Below are positions 9,238 to 17,743 of a stretch of DNA of 64,000 bases, piece after piece (within the stretch, counting starts at the first letter, position 1; each line of letters starts with the position of its first letter). Both the position numbers and the translations under genes were made by a program. Location: NCBI GenBank assembly GCA_934476675.1, contig CAKSOE010000002.1, forward strand, positions 92,625 to 156,624, in the 5' to 3' direction. This DNA is from an uncultured Clostridia bacterium (GTDB lineage: Bacteria; Bacillota; Clostridia; UBA1381). Below the pieces are notes generated by a model. The model was not told where the DNA came from. It searched no databases and was given only the letters and a program-made list of their open reading frames with translations.

Positions 9238-9254
9238 CTGAAAGGATTTTACAA

Positions 9255-10034
9255 ATGGCAATTCTGGAAATTAAAAATATTAATAAAAGCTTTGGAAAAA
9301 CAGAGGTTTTAAAAGGCGTTAATTTCTCGATGAACGAAGGTGATATAGTTGCTGTAATAGGCTCGTCGGGCAGCGGAAAGACAACTCTGTTAAGATGTAT
9401 AAATTTTTTGGAGACGGCAACGAAAGGACAGATATTTGTCGATGGAAAATGTATCTTTGATGCGGAAAGTACAAAAAGGCTGACGTCAAAGGAAATTCGT
9501 GAGCGTCAGCTTAATTTCGGTATGGTTTTTCAGCAGTTTAATTTGTTTCCGCAGTACAGTGCACTTGAAAATGTAATGATTGCTCCTAAGCTTATGGCGC
9601 AGGAAAGACCGGACTTCAAGGAAAGAAAAAAAGAAATTTATGCGGAGATTGAAGGAACCGCAAAAGGACTTTTGCAGCGGGTTGGACTGGGCGAAAAGCT
9701 TGGCAACTATCCGTGCGAGCTGTCGGGAGGACAGCAGCAGCGCGTGTCAATTGCGCGGGCACTTGCGCTTAAACCGCGCGTCCTGTTCTTTGACGAGCCG
9801 ACTTCAGCTCTCGATCCGGAGCTTACAGGAGAAATTCTTAGAGTTATAAAAGATTTGGCTGCAAAAAATATAACAATGGTTATAGTAACGCATGAGATTG
9901 AGTTTGCAAAAAATGTTGCAGACCGTATAATTTTTATGGACGGCGGCGTGGTTTTGGAGGACGGTACTCCGGAGGAGGTTATCGATAATCCGAAAAACGA
10001 AAGAACAAAAGAATTTTTGAGCAAGATGCTTTAA
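9255..10034 (+). CDS. Amino-acid ABC transporter ATP-binding protein (GlnQ type)
   Basis: 259-residue ABC ATPase that drives the importer. Walker A is GSSGSGKTT (about 36-44), the Q-loop region is MVFQQFNLFPQYSALENV, the signature is LSGGQQQRVSIARAL (about 156), and Walker B is VLFFDEPTSALDPEL (about 176), followed by the switch His in VIVTHEIEFAKNVAD. It is slightly longer than GlnQ because of an insertion between the Q-loop and the signature (about residues 112-140). It starts 17 bp after the permease and ends at a strong terminator. Confidence 0.95.
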   Translation: MAILEIKNINKSFGKTEVLKGVNFSMNEGDIVAVIGSSGSGKTTLLRCINFLETATKGQIFVDGKCIFDAESTKRLTSKEIRERQLNFGMVFQQFNLFPQYSALENVMIAPKLMAQERPDFKERKKEIYAEIEGTAKGLLQRVGLGEKLGNYPCELSGGQQQRVSIARALALKPRVLFFDEPTSALDPELTGEILRVIKDLAAKNITMVIVTHEIEFAKNVADRIIFMDGGVVLEDGTPEEVIDNPKNERTKEFLSKML

Positions 10035-10070
10035 ATTTAGGAGCTTTGTCAACCCTTGGGGCAAAATAGA

Positions 10071-10107
10071 ATTAATGCGGCAGTTTAAAGCTGCCGCATT
10101 AATTTTT
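10071..10107 (+). terminator. Intrinsic terminator of the ABC transporter operon
   Basis: Perfect 13-bp stem ATTAATGCGGCAG / CTGCCGCATTAAT with loop TTTAAAG, followed by TTTT. Confidence 0.88.
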
Positions 10108-10330
10108 GCATTTTTGCTTTTGCAGCTAAAAATATGATAATGAAGCAGGAAACTTTTCAAATTTTTTAAGCGTGAGCTTGCCTGATAATGAGTAGCTGAT
10201 ATGATAGACTTGTATCGGAGCGAATTGCTGTCGGCTGCTTAGAACTTTCACCGCTGCATTATGGCGGCAAGAGTTCATTGCCAAGTAAACTGTGGAATAA
10301 TGAGGTTGGTTTTTATAAATCAGCAATTTA
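10108..10330. other. Intergenic stretch, nothing recognised
   Basis: Between the transporter terminator and the cdaA promoter I see no gene. An 87-codon minus-strand ORF covers it, but it has no ribosome site, no recognisable motif and an unlikely composition, so it is left out. Confidence 0.5.
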
Positions 10331-10359
10331 TTGACTTTCATGCAATTGAGTGATATAAT
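10331..10359 (+). promoter_or_regulatory. Promoter of cdaA operon
   Basis: TTGACT, 17-bp spacer, TATAAT, 61 bases before the cdaA start. Confidence 0.8.
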
Positions 10360-10420
10360 ATTATATGGATATAAATTACCCGACGGCAATTTATAAGCGG
10401 AGAGATACGGAGGTTTCTAT

Positions 10421-11263
10421 ATGCACGCTTTTTGGGAATATTTGGTAAAATACATACAGCTGATACATTTCAGCGATATGGTAGACGTACTGTTTGTTGC
10501 GATAATAATATACTGTATAATAAAGCTTATACGTGAAACGCGTGCGATGCAGCTTGTCCGCGGAATTGTTATACTGCTAATAATATTTCTTCTGAGCGAT
10601 TTATACAAGCTGAATGCCCTGAATTATATTTTAAGCAGTACGATGCAGATAGGCTTGTTTGCGGTTATTGTGATTTTTCAGCCGGAGCTTAGAAATTTGC
10701 TTGAACGTATGGGACGTTTCAAGGTTGGAAGGTTTATCGATTTCGGTACGGATACGGACGCGGCAAGCGTTGTAAGAATAATTGATTCCGTTGTGCAGGC
10801 GGCGGTTGATATGTCCGCTACGCGCACCGGAGCATTGATTGTTATGGAGCGTGAAACAAAGCTCGGAGACTTTCTGACTTCGGGAACAATGCTTGAGGCT
10901 TATGTTTCCAGCGGCTTGCTTGAAAACATATTCGTACCAAATACGCCGCTGCATGACGGCGCTGTTATAATACGCGGAAACAGAATAATGGCGGCAGGAT
11001 GTATGCTGCCGCTGACAACGAACAATAATTTGTCGCATGAACTGGGAACAAGACATCGTGCGGCGATAGGTCTGAGCGAGGGTACGGATGCGATTGTAAT
11101 AGTGGTAAGTGAAGAAACGGGAAAAATTTCTATTGCCAGAAACGGAACTCTGACAAGAAATCTTACGGGGGTATCGCTTAAAAGAGCGCTCGAAAAGATT
11201 TTTGTGCAAAACTCGGAAAATAGTGATAAAATAGATAAACTGAAATTCTGGAGGTCAAAATGA
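10421..11263 (+). CDS. cdaA: Diadenylate cyclase CdaA (DacA)
   Basis: Membrane-bound enzyme making cyclic di-AMP from two ATP, the essential messenger for potassium and osmotic homeostasis in Firmicutes. The 280-residue protein has three N-terminal transmembrane helices (about 18-95) followed by the conserved FQPELRNLLERMG linker, then the DAC domain with the two catalytic motifs DGA (LHDGAVIIRGN, about 177) and RHR (GTRHRAAIG, about 208). GGAGG precedes the ATG. The stop overlaps the start of cdaR by four bases, so the two proteins are made together. Confidence 0.96.
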   Translation: MHAFWEYLVKYIQLIHFSDMVDVLFVAIIIYCIIKLIRETRAMQLVRGIVILLIIFLLSDLYKLNALNYILSSTMQIGLFAVIVIFQPELRNLLERMGRFKVGRFIDFGTDTDAASVVRIIDSVVQAAVDMSATRTGALIVMERETKLGDFLTSGTMLEAYVSSGLLENIFVPNTPLHDGAVIIRGNRIMAAGCMLPLTTNNNLSHELGTRHRAAIGLSEGTDAIVIVVSEETGKISIARNGTLTRNLTGVSLKRALEKIFVQNSENSDKIDKLKFWRSK

Positions 11264-12447
11264 AGAACGGAAAAAATACAAAAGGCCCCGGAAAGAATAT
11301 GCAGACCATAATTCTTTCACTGATAATAGCCGTTGGGGTATGGGTGCTTGTGAATTATGTAAACGATCCCGATACAAAAACAACTTTATCGGGATTGAAC
11401 GTTCATTTTACAGGCGAATCGGCGCTGCGGGAAAAGGGTCTTGTAATAACCGGCAAAACTAATATTCCGCCGTCATCGGTGGTTATAAGCGGAAAGCGCA
11501 GAGACCTTATAAGCAATATGGATAAAATTACGATTGACGTTGATGTTTCGGATATAACAGAAACGGGAGAATATTCACGCAAAGGCTCTGTTTCACTTCC
11601 GACAACAAGAATTTCGGTTGAAAAGGAGAAATACGGAACAATACCGTTTACCGTTGAAAAGCTGTGCGAAAAAGAAATACCGATAAAGCTGAAACAGTCG
11701 GGGGCGATTAAGGACAAGCTTGTAAAGTCAGAAACGCAGCAAAAAACAGTAAAGCTTACCGGTTCACAGGCAGAGCTTGATGCCGTGTCTTACGGTATAG
11801 TGGATATTGATTTGACATCTTTGCCGCCGGACGGAACAACGCAGCTTAAATATCTGCTTTTAAACCAAAGCGGCAGCTATATAGAGAAAAATGAAACGAT
11901 AGAGGCATATACCTCCGAAATAACCGTAAAAAATACAGTTTACAGTAAAAAAACATTGCCTGTAAAATTAAAACTGGCAGATTCGATAGCTAATGATTAT
12001 CGTCTTGATGAGGAAAAAAGCGCCATCTCCGAAACATCGGCAGAAGTGGGCGTTTTAGGGTATAACACCGATGAGGCTGTGTATGTTTATATAGACAGAC
12101 CGTCCGACGATGCGGAGGAGTACTCTATGATAGAAACCGACGGAATGTATATACCTCCGTCGCATGATAAGATAAAAGTAAAGGCGGCGCTTTCTCCGAT
12201 TGTAACAAAAGAAATCGAGATTTATCCGTCAGCGGAAAATACAGCGGACAATTTAGAGGCACACGTAGACAGTATACGGGTTCATGTAAAGGGTGCGGAG
12301 GATAAAATCAATCCCGATAATATCAAAGCTTATGTTGACCTTAGCGGAATAGCAGAGGGAACGCATTCGATGCCTGTGAGTTTTTCGGGCGAAGCTATCA
12401 GCATAGAGGGCGAGTACCGCACCAATGTTACGGTAAAAAAGAAGTGA
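11260..12447 (+). CDS. cdaR: CdaA regulator CdaR (YbbR-domain protein)
   Basis: 395-residue protein with one N-terminal transmembrane helix (IILSLIIAVGVWVLVNYV, about 15-32) and an extracytoplasmic region built from YbbR repeats, about four by eye, each with the hydrophobic-beta pattern ending in VxVxG/VKG (SSVVISGKRRDL, KTVKLTGSQAEL, SIRVHVKGAED). In known Firmicutes CdaR binds and modulates CdaA across the membrane. It overlaps cdaA by ATGA. The usual third gene of this operon, glmM, is absent here and hslO follows instead. Confidence 0.93.
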   Translation: MKNGKNTKGPGKNMQTIILSLIIAVGVWVLVNYVNDPDTKTTLSGLNVHFTGESALREKGLVITGKTNIPPSSVVISGKRRDLISNMDKITIDVDVSDITETGEYSRKGSVSLPTTRISVEKEKYGTIPFTVEKLCEKEIPIKLKQSGAIKDKLVKSETQQKTVKLTGSQAELDAVSYGIVDIDLTSLPPDGTTQLKYLLLNQSGSYIEKNETIEAYTSEITVKNTVYSKKTLPVKLKLADSIANDYRLDEEKSAISETSAEVGVLGYNTDEAVYVYIDRPSDDAEEYSMIETDGMYIPPSHDKIKVKAALSPIVTKEIEIYPSAENTADNLEAHVDSIRVHVKGAEDKINPDNIKAYVDLSGIAEGTHSMPVSFSGEAISIEGEYRTNVTVKKK

Positions 12448-12467
12448 ATATTGAAAGGGTAGGAAAA

Positions 12468-13352
12468 ATGTCAGATACGCTTATAAGAGGAAACAGTATG
12501 GACGGCGCAATACGGGTGTTTGCGGCTGTCACAACAGAGCTGGTAAATGAGGCTCACAATATACATTCAACCAACCCCGTGGCGTCGGCAGCGTTGGGGC
12601 GGCTTTTGACAGGCGCTGTACTTATGAGTGCGGCAGGTCTGAAAAACGAAAGCGATTCGCTTACACTGCAGATTAACGGTGATGGCCCGCTGGGCAGATT
12701 GGTTGCGGTTGCAGACAGTGAGCAGAGGGTGAGGGGATATGTGCAGAATCCTTATGTTGATTTGCCGCTGAACGAAAAGGGAAAAATAGATGTCGGCGGC
12801 GGTGTCGGCAGGGGGGATTTGAGTGTTATACGTGATTTGGGGCTGAAAGAGCCGTATATAGGCAGAATACCGCTTGTTTCGGGTGAAATCGCCGAAGATT
12901 TAACGTATTATTATGCCAAAAGCGAGCAGATACCAACGGCAATAGCTCTCGGTGTACTTGTTGACACTGACAGTTCGATAAAAGCGGCAGGCGGATTTTT
13001 GATTCAGCTGATGCCTGAAGCTACCGATGAAATGGCGCAGAAACTTGAGGGAATTATCGCAAAGCTTCCGAGCATGACGGAAATGATAGACGGCGGAATG
13101 AGCGCAATGGATATAGCATTCCGTATTACGGACGGATTTTCGATGCTTATGGAAAATAAAGCGGTAACGCCGGTATATAAATGCAAATGTTCAAAGGAAA
13201 GAATGGAAAAAGCGCTTATTTCAATAGGCAAGGAAGAATTGCAGTCACTGATAGATGAGCAGGGAGAAGCTGAAATGTGCTGTCAGTTCTGCAACAATAA
13301 ATACACATTTAACAAACAGGAATTAATAAAATTACTGGAATCAGCAAAATAA
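12468..13352 (+). CDS. hslO: Redox-regulated chaperone Hsp33
   Basis: Cytoplasmic holdase activated by oxidation. The start at 12468 gives 294 residues, the usual family length; an upstream GTG at 12444 overlapping cdaR would add eight residues lacking similarity. The N terminus SDTLIRGNSMDGAIRVFAA is classic, and the C-terminal zinc switch has CKC (about 239-241) and CQFC (about 271-274). It follows cdaR immediately and seems to be part of that operon, ending at a bidirectional terminator shared with leuA. Confidence 0.95.
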   Translation: MSDTLIRGNSMDGAIRVFAAVTTELVNEAHNIHSTNPVASAALGRLLTGAVLMSAAGLKNESDSLTLQINGDGPLGRLVAVADSEQRVRGYVQNPYVDLPLNEKGKIDVGGGVGRGDLSVIRDLGLKEPYIGRIPLVSGEIAEDLTYYYAKSEQIPTAIALGVLVDTDSSIKAAGGFLIQLMPEATDEMAQKLEGIIAKLPSMTEMIDGGMSAMDIAFRITDGFSMLMENKAVTPVYKCKCSKERMEKALISIGKEELQSLIDEQGEAEMCCQFCNNKYTFNKQELIKLLESAK

Positions 13353-13355
13353 AAC

Positions 13356-13388
13356 ACAAAAGACCGGCAAAAGCCGGTCTTTTGTATT
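13356..13388. terminator. Bidirectional terminator between hslO and leuA
   Basis: Perfect 13-bp stem ACAAAAGACCGGC / GCCGGTCTTTTGT with loop AAAA; the arms supply T-runs on both strands. Confidence 0.88.
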
Positions 13389-13394
13389 AAGATT

Positions 13395-15050
13395 TTAATT
13401 CTTTATCATTCGGTTAACAGCGCTGATAAGTGCGTATGCCGAAGCGGAGTTGATATTTGAGTCAACGCCTGCGCCCCAGAATGAGCTGCCGTCCGCAGCT
13501 TTTACCGCTATGTAAGCTGCCGCTTTTGACGCAGAGGAGCGTTCAAGAGTGTGTTCAGTATAATCGGAAATCTCAAAATCGAGATCAAGCTCTTTTCTTA
13601 AAGCGTTACACAGTGCGTCAAGCGGGCCGTTACCGCTGCTTTGGCTTTCTAACGGTTTGCCGTTATGCTTGATTGAGGCATGAAGCTCGGTTGCTCCCTC
13701 CGATTGACTGAGGTTATATGACACAAGTTCAACCGGTGAAGTGATGTTCACATACATATCCTTAAACGCCTGATGTATTTCATGATTTTCAAGCACGGTG
13801 TGCTTTGCATCTGACATATCGTTAACAACCTGTGCAAATTCAACAAGCATAGCCTTTGGGAGAGTGTAGCCGTATTTGCTCTCCATAACGTAGCTTACGC
13901 CGCCTTTGCCCGACTGACTGTTTATAAGTATAGGCTCATATTTTCTGCCAATATCGGACGGATCAATTGTAAGATACGGATTTGCCCAAGTTTTTGAACC
14001 TTCTTTTTCAAACAGGTCAAAGCTCTTTTTGATTGCGTCTTGGTGCGAACCGGAGAATGCAACATATGCCATTTCGCCGCCGTAGGGGTGGCGCGGATGG
14101 ACGGTCATTTTATTAAATTTCTCAAACATTGCGATTACCTCGTCAATGTTGTCAAAGTTAAGTTCGGGATTAATGCCCTGCGCAAACATATTAAGCGCAA
14201 TAGTGACAATATCGGCATTTCCTGTTCTTTCGCCGTTGCCAAAAAGCGTACCCTCCACACGGTCTGCTCCCGCAAGAAGTGCAAGCTCGGTTGAAGCAAC
14301 GCCTGTGCCGCGGTCATTGTGAGCATGAAGGCTGATTATCAGATTTTCACGGTTATTTAAGCGCTTGCACATATATTCAATCTGATCCGCATACACGTTC
14401 GCAGTTGCAACCTCTATCGTGGACGGAAGATTTACGATAACTTTTCTTTCGGGAGTAGGCTTTAAAATATCGAGTACCGCATTGGTTATTTCGGCGGCAT
14501 ATTCCGGCTCGGTGCAGGTAAAGCTTTCGGGAGAATATTCGTAACGAATATTTCCGTCAAGCTCTTTATCAACCAATTCGGAAACAAGCTTTGCGCCGTC
14601 AACGGCAAGCTGCTTTATTTCCTCCTTGTTTTTATGGAATACAACACGTCTTTGGAGCGTAGAAGTGGAATTATACAGATGTACGATTGCATTTTTTGCG
14701 CCCTTTAATGCCTCTATGGTCTTTTTGATTATATGTTCGCGCGCCTGGGTGAGAACCTGAATTGTAACGTCGTCGGGAATGAGATTTTCGTCTATAAGTC
14801 TGCGTATAAAATCAAATTCGGTGTGCGATGCGGCAGGGAATCCGACTTCGATTTCTTTAAAGCCGAGTTTTACAAGATAATTGAAAAATTCGATTTTTTC
14901 TTCAATCGTCATCGGCGAATAAAGCGCCTGGTTTCCATCGCGCAAATCAACGCTGCACCATATCGGAGCCTTGGTTATCTCTTTGTCCGGCCATTCTCTG
15001 TTTTCGAGCTTTACCGGATGGTACATTTTTACATACTTTTGATAATTCAT
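13395..15050 (-). CDS. leuA: 2-isopropylmalate synthase
   Basis: First committed enzyme of leucine biosynthesis, condensing acetyl-CoA with 2-oxoisovalerate. The start at 15050 (MNYQKYVKMYHP) gives 551 residues, matching the long LeuA2-type enzymes; an extension to 15215 runs into the attenuator and is not coding. The TIM-barrel domain has SVDLRDGNQAL near residue 36 and ISLHAHNDRGTG with metal-binding histidines; the C-terminal half (about 420-551) is the leucine-feedback regulatory domain. No other leu genes are adjacent. Expression is controlled by the leader-peptide attenuator described separately. Confidence 0.94.
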   Translation of the reverse strand: MNYQKYVKMYHPVKLENREWPDKEITKAPIWCSVDLRDGNQALYSPMTIEEKIEFFNYLVKLGFKEIEVGFPAASHTEFDFIRRLIDENLIPDDVTIQVLTQAREHIIKKTIEALKGAKNAIVHLYNSTSTLQRRVVFHKNKEEIKQLAVDGAKLVSELVDKELDGNIRYEYSPESFTCTEPEYAAEITNAVLDILKPTPERKVIVNLPSTIEVATANVYADQIEYMCKRLNNRENLIISLHAHNDRGTGVASTELALLAGADRVEGTLFGNGERTGNADIVTIALNMFAQGINPELNFDNIDEVIAMFEKFNKMTVHPRHPYGGEMAYVAFSGSHQDAIKKSFDLFEKEGSKTWANPYLTIDPSDIGRKYEPILINSQSGKGGVSYVMESKYGYTLPKAMLVEFAQVVNDMSDAKHTVLENHEIHQAFKDMYVNITSPVELVSYNLSQSEGATELHASIKHNGKPLESQSSGNGPLDALCNALRKELDLDFEISDYTEHTLERSSASKAAAYIAVKAADGSSFWGAGVDSNINSASAYALISAVNRMIKN

Positions 15051-15136
15051 GTTATCACACAGCCTTTCTGCTCCCGTTAATAGATTAATCCTGCCGAGAG
15101 CCGCAGGGATTTTGCATACCGTATAATTTTTGGTAT

Positions 15137-15168
15137 ACAAAAAGCCGAGCCAACAATGTGACCCGGCT
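15137..15168 (-). terminator. Attenuator terminator of leuA leader
   Basis: On the minus strand AGCCGGGTC pairs with GGCTCGGCT (two internal mismatches), and TTTTTGT follows, 87 bases before leuA. The left arm and loop contain CACATTGTT, which can instead pair with ACAATGTG upstream (15213-15220). Confidence 0.75.
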
Positions 15169-15258
15169 GTAAATGCTCTTTTACAAAAGTACAAGAGAAT
15201 AAAACTGAAGACCACATTGTCAATTCAGCTTAGTAGTAGGAGGAGAGTGTTCAGTTTT
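15152..15258 (-). promoter_or_regulatory. Alternative pairing segments of leuA transcription attenuator
   Basis: Four RNA segments are visible on the minus strand. Segment 1 (15250-15258, AAAACTGAA, inside the leader ORF) pairs perfectly with TTCAGTTTT (15201-15209). The antiterminator pairing joins ACAATGTG (15213-15220) with CACATTGT (15153-15160), which belongs to the terminator. A ribosome stalled on the Leu codons would cover segment 1 and leave the antiterminator free to form; a ribosome reaching the stop at 15225 would cover 15213-15221 and let the terminator form. This is classical amino-acid attenuation logic. Confidence 0.75.
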
Positions 15259-15278
15259 GCATTAACGGATTTAATCAT
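15225..15278 (-). CDS. Leucine leader peptide (LeuL-type)
   Basis: Seventeen-codon ORF translating to MIKSVNAKLNTLLLLLS, with five consecutive Leu codons (CTC CTC CTA CTA CTA) just before the last Ser and TGA. AAGGAG lies ten bases before the ATG, and a consensus promoter precedes it by about 32 bases. It lies 175 bases before leuA and overlaps the alternative RNA pairings. The peptide itself is expected to have no function; its translation senses charged leucyl-tRNA. It is too short for standard gene finding. Confidence 0.85.
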   Translation of the reverse strand: MIKSVNAKLNTLLLLLS

Positions 15279-15310
15279 TGCAACAACGCTCCTTTTTTGT
15301 ACTTTATATT

Positions 15311-15339
15311 ATTCTACAATAAAACAGAAAAGATGTCAA
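15311..15339 (-). promoter_or_regulatory. Promoter of leuL-leuA
   Basis: TTGACA, exactly 17 bases, TAGAAT on the minus strand; the leader ORF starts about 32 bases below the -10 box. Confidence 0.85.
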
Positions 15340-15500
15340 GACCTTTTTAAAAATTTTTTAAGAATAAAATCAACATGGCTGAATACAAATCGTTTTATAT
15401 GCAGATATTATATCTGAGAATTAACATGGCAAACTACACAAAATATGTATGTGCGGCATTGGGATTATCCACAAAGTTTGTGCATTGATGCTTTGTGTGG

Positions 15501-15529
15501 TTGACAACTGTCGTATTAAATGTTATCAT
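15501..15529 (+). promoter_or_regulatory. Promoter of ptsG-ptsH-ptsI
   Basis: TTGACA, 17-bp spacer, TATCAT. Transcription would begin near 15536, giving an 87-base leader. Confidence 0.75.
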
Positions 15530-15535
15530 TCGGTT

Positions 15536-15622
15536 GTATAGTAATTACAGCCGAATTGTATTCCGGCTGCCCATGCAGGGATGCAAAGACATAATCTATG
15601 GGCGGAAAGGCTGTAATTATTT
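15536..15622 (+). promoter_or_regulatory. Structured 5' leader of ptsG with mutually exclusive pairings
   Basis: TAATTACAGCC (15542-15552) is perfectly complementary to GGCTGTAATTA (15609-15619), which holds the end of the Shine-Dalgarno AAAGG and the bases up to the start codon. Competing with it, CAGCCG (15548-15553) can pair with CGGCTG (15564-15569). An inner helix GCCCAT/ATGGGC (15569-15574, 15598-15603) encloses GCAGGGATGCAAAGAC. This looks like a translational switch. It does not match a PTS antiterminator (RAT) site or any riboswitch class I could assign. Confidence 0.5.
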
Positions 15623-17728
15623 ATGAAGGATAAAATTTTTGGCGTACTTCAGCGTGTCGGAAGGTCGTTTATGCTGCCTATTGCGATATTGCCGATTGCC
15701 GGACTTTTGCTTGGCATAGGCAGCTCGTTCACGAACGAAACCATGCTTGAAGCATATAATCTGACAAAAATTATTCATCAGGGAAATATACTTTATACAT
15801 TGCTTGATATAATGAATCAGGCAGGAAGCGCGGTGTTTAACAACTTAGCGCTGCTGTTTGCGATTGGCGTTGCAATCGGTATGGCAAAAAACGAAAAGGC
15901 TGTTGCGGCTCTGTCAAGTACGGTGGCATTTTTAATAATGCACACGACAATAAGCGCACTGATTACCGCAAAAGGCGGCGTTGCTGCGATGCTTGCCAAT
16001 TCGACGGAAAGCGTGCTTGGAATCACAACGCTGCAAATGGGCGTTTTCGGCGGTATCATAGTAGGACTTGGAGTGGCGGCTCTGCATAACAGATTTTATC
16101 AGATTCAGCTGCCGCAGGTACTTTCGTTTTTCGGCGGTACAAGATTTGTGCCGATTGTTTCGGCGCTGGTGTTTGTACTGGTGGGAATTGTTATGTTCTT
16201 TGTATGGCCTGTGATTCAGCGCGGGATTTCGCTTTTGGGTAGTCTTGTACTGTCGTCGGGGTATATCGGAACATGGATATACGGAATTATTGAGCGTGCG
16301 CTTATTCCGTTCGGACTGCATCATGTGTTTTATATGCCGTTCTGGCAGACGGCTGTCGGAGGTTCGGCAGTGGTGGACGGAATTACCGTTCAAGGTGCGC
16401 AGAATATATTCTTTGCGGAACTGGCATCAAAGAATACGCAGGTGTTCAGTGCAGACGCAACAAGGTTTATGGCAGGTAAATTCCCGTTTATGATTTTCGG
16501 TTTGCCGGGAGCGGCTCTGGCCATGTATCACTGCGCAAGAGCAGAAAAACGAAAGGTTGCGGGAGGTTTGCTTTTGTCGGCGGCACTGACATCTATGCTG
16601 ACGGGTATTACGGAGCCTTTGGAGTTTACGTTTATTTTTGTAGCTCCGCTTATGTATGCGGTGCATTGTGTGCTCGCAGGACTGTCATTTATGCTCATGC
16701 ACATATTTCATGTGGGAGTAGGAATGACCTTTTCGGGAGGAATTATCGACCTGACGCTGTTCGGCATTTTACAGGGAAATGCTAAAACCCATTGGTTTTA
16801 TGTTATTCCCGTGGGAATTGCATATTTTTTCATTTATTATGCGGTGTTCGGATTCATGATAAGGAAATTCAATTATATAACACCGGGACGCGAAGCGGAT
16901 GATGAAGAAACAAAGCTTTACGTGAGAGCAGATGTGGATGCAAAAAAATTAAAAAAAGGCAGTTCGGGCGATACGGTAAGCACGTTGATTGTGTCGGGAT
17001 TGGGCGGAAAGAACAATATTTCCGATGTTGATTGCTGTGCAACAAGGCTGAGAGTTACCGTAAAGGACAGCGCGGCCGTAAAGGAGAATTTATTAAAGCA
17101 GAGCGGAGCGGCAGGCGTTATTAAAAAAGGAAACGGAGTTCAGGTGGTTTACGGGCCGAGGGTAACGGTAATAAAATCAAAGCTTGAGGAATTTCTGAAA
17201 AGCCCGGATAGCGATGCCAAAACAGTGATTGCGGCAGAAACAAAAAGCAGGGAAACGGAAAAAAGCCAAAAAACGGGACTTATGCTTTCCGCACCGATAA
17301 GCGGAATTGCGATTTCGCTTGACAAGGTTGAGGACGAGGTTTTCAGCTGCGGAATATTAGGCAGCGGAGCAGCGATTGAGCCGCTTGAAGGCAAGGTTTA
17401 CGCGCCGTGCGGCGGAACGGTGTCAAATACCGTCGATACAAAGCACGCCATAGGCATAACCGCCGAGAATGATGCGGAGATTCTTATACACGTCGGACTT
17501 GATACCGTAAAGCTTGACGGAAAATATTTTGAATACAAGGTAAAGGATGGCGATAAGGTTAAAGCCGGAGACTTGCTTATGATATTTGATATGGAGAAAA
17601 TCAAGGCGGCAGGCTATAAAACGGTTACACCCGTGGTTGTCTGCAATGCGGATGCGTACAAGGCGGTAAATCCTGTTGCACAAGGCAGCGTAAAGAACGG
17701 TGACAGATTTATTGACATAATTAATTGA
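15623..17728 (+). CDS. ptsG: PTS glucose transporter EIICBA
   Basis: Single 701-residue permease of the phosphotransferase system, taking up and phosphorylating glucose. Domain order is IIC (about 1-410, about ten membrane segments, with GITEPLEFTFIFVAPL as the sugar-site loop), IIB (about 440-520, phospho-Cys in DVDCCATRLRV, about 469) and IIA (about 550-700, active His in ILIHVGLDTVKL, about 622, and the second His in TKHAIGI). Glucose is favoured by overall likeness to Bacillus PtsG over the N-acetylglucosamine type, but this is inference. The first of three pts genes, 15 bp ahead of ptsH. Confidence 0.9.
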   Translation: MKDKIFGVLQRVGRSFMLPIAILPIAGLLLGIGSSFTNETMLEAYNLTKIIHQGNILYTLLDIMNQAGSAVFNNLALLFAIGVAIGMAKNEKAVAALSSTVAFLIMHTTISALITAKGGVAAMLANSTESVLGITTLQMGVFGGIIVGLGVAALHNRFYQIQLPQVLSFFGGTRFVPIVSALVFVLVGIVMFFVWPVIQRGISLLGSLVLSSGYIGTWIYGIIERALIPFGLHHVFYMPFWQTAVGGSAVVDGITVQGAQNIFFAELASKNTQVFSADATRFMAGKFPFMIFGLPGAALAMYHCARAEKRKVAGGLLLSAALTSMLTGITEPLEFTFIFVAPLMYAVHCVLAGLSFMLMHIFHVGVGMTFSGGIIDLTLFGILQGNAKTHWFYVIPVGIAYFFIYYAVFGFMIRKFNYITPGREADDEETKLYVRADVDAKKLKKGSSGDTVSTLIVSGLGGKNNISDVDCCATRLRVTVKDSAAVKENLLKQSGAAGVIKKGNGVQVVYGPRVTVIKSKLEEFLKSPDSDAKTVIAAETKSRETEKSQKTGLMLSAPISGIAISLDKVEDEVFSCGILGSGAAIEPLEGKVYAPCGGTVSNTVDTKHAIGITAENDAEILIHVGLDTVKLDGKYFEYKVKDGDKVKAGDLLMIFDMEKIKAAGYKTVTPVVVCNADAYKAVNPVAQGSVKNGDRFIDIIN

Positions 17729-17743
17729 AAGGGGTAGTAATTC

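Noticed and set aside
10126..10389. 87-codon minus-strand ORF between the ABC transporter and cdaA
   Set aside because: No ribosome site, no recognisable motif, overlaps the cdaA promoter and the terminator region.
13395..15215. N-terminally extended leuA (606 codons)
   Set aside because: The extension translates the attenuator terminator; the family N terminus begins at 15050.
15542..15619. c-di-GMP-I (GEMM) riboswitch or PTS RAT antiterminator before ptsG
   Set aside because: Only GGGATGCAAAG resembles part of the GEMM core; the matching GGGCAAACC strand and second helix are missing. No RAT consensus overlapping a terminator was found.
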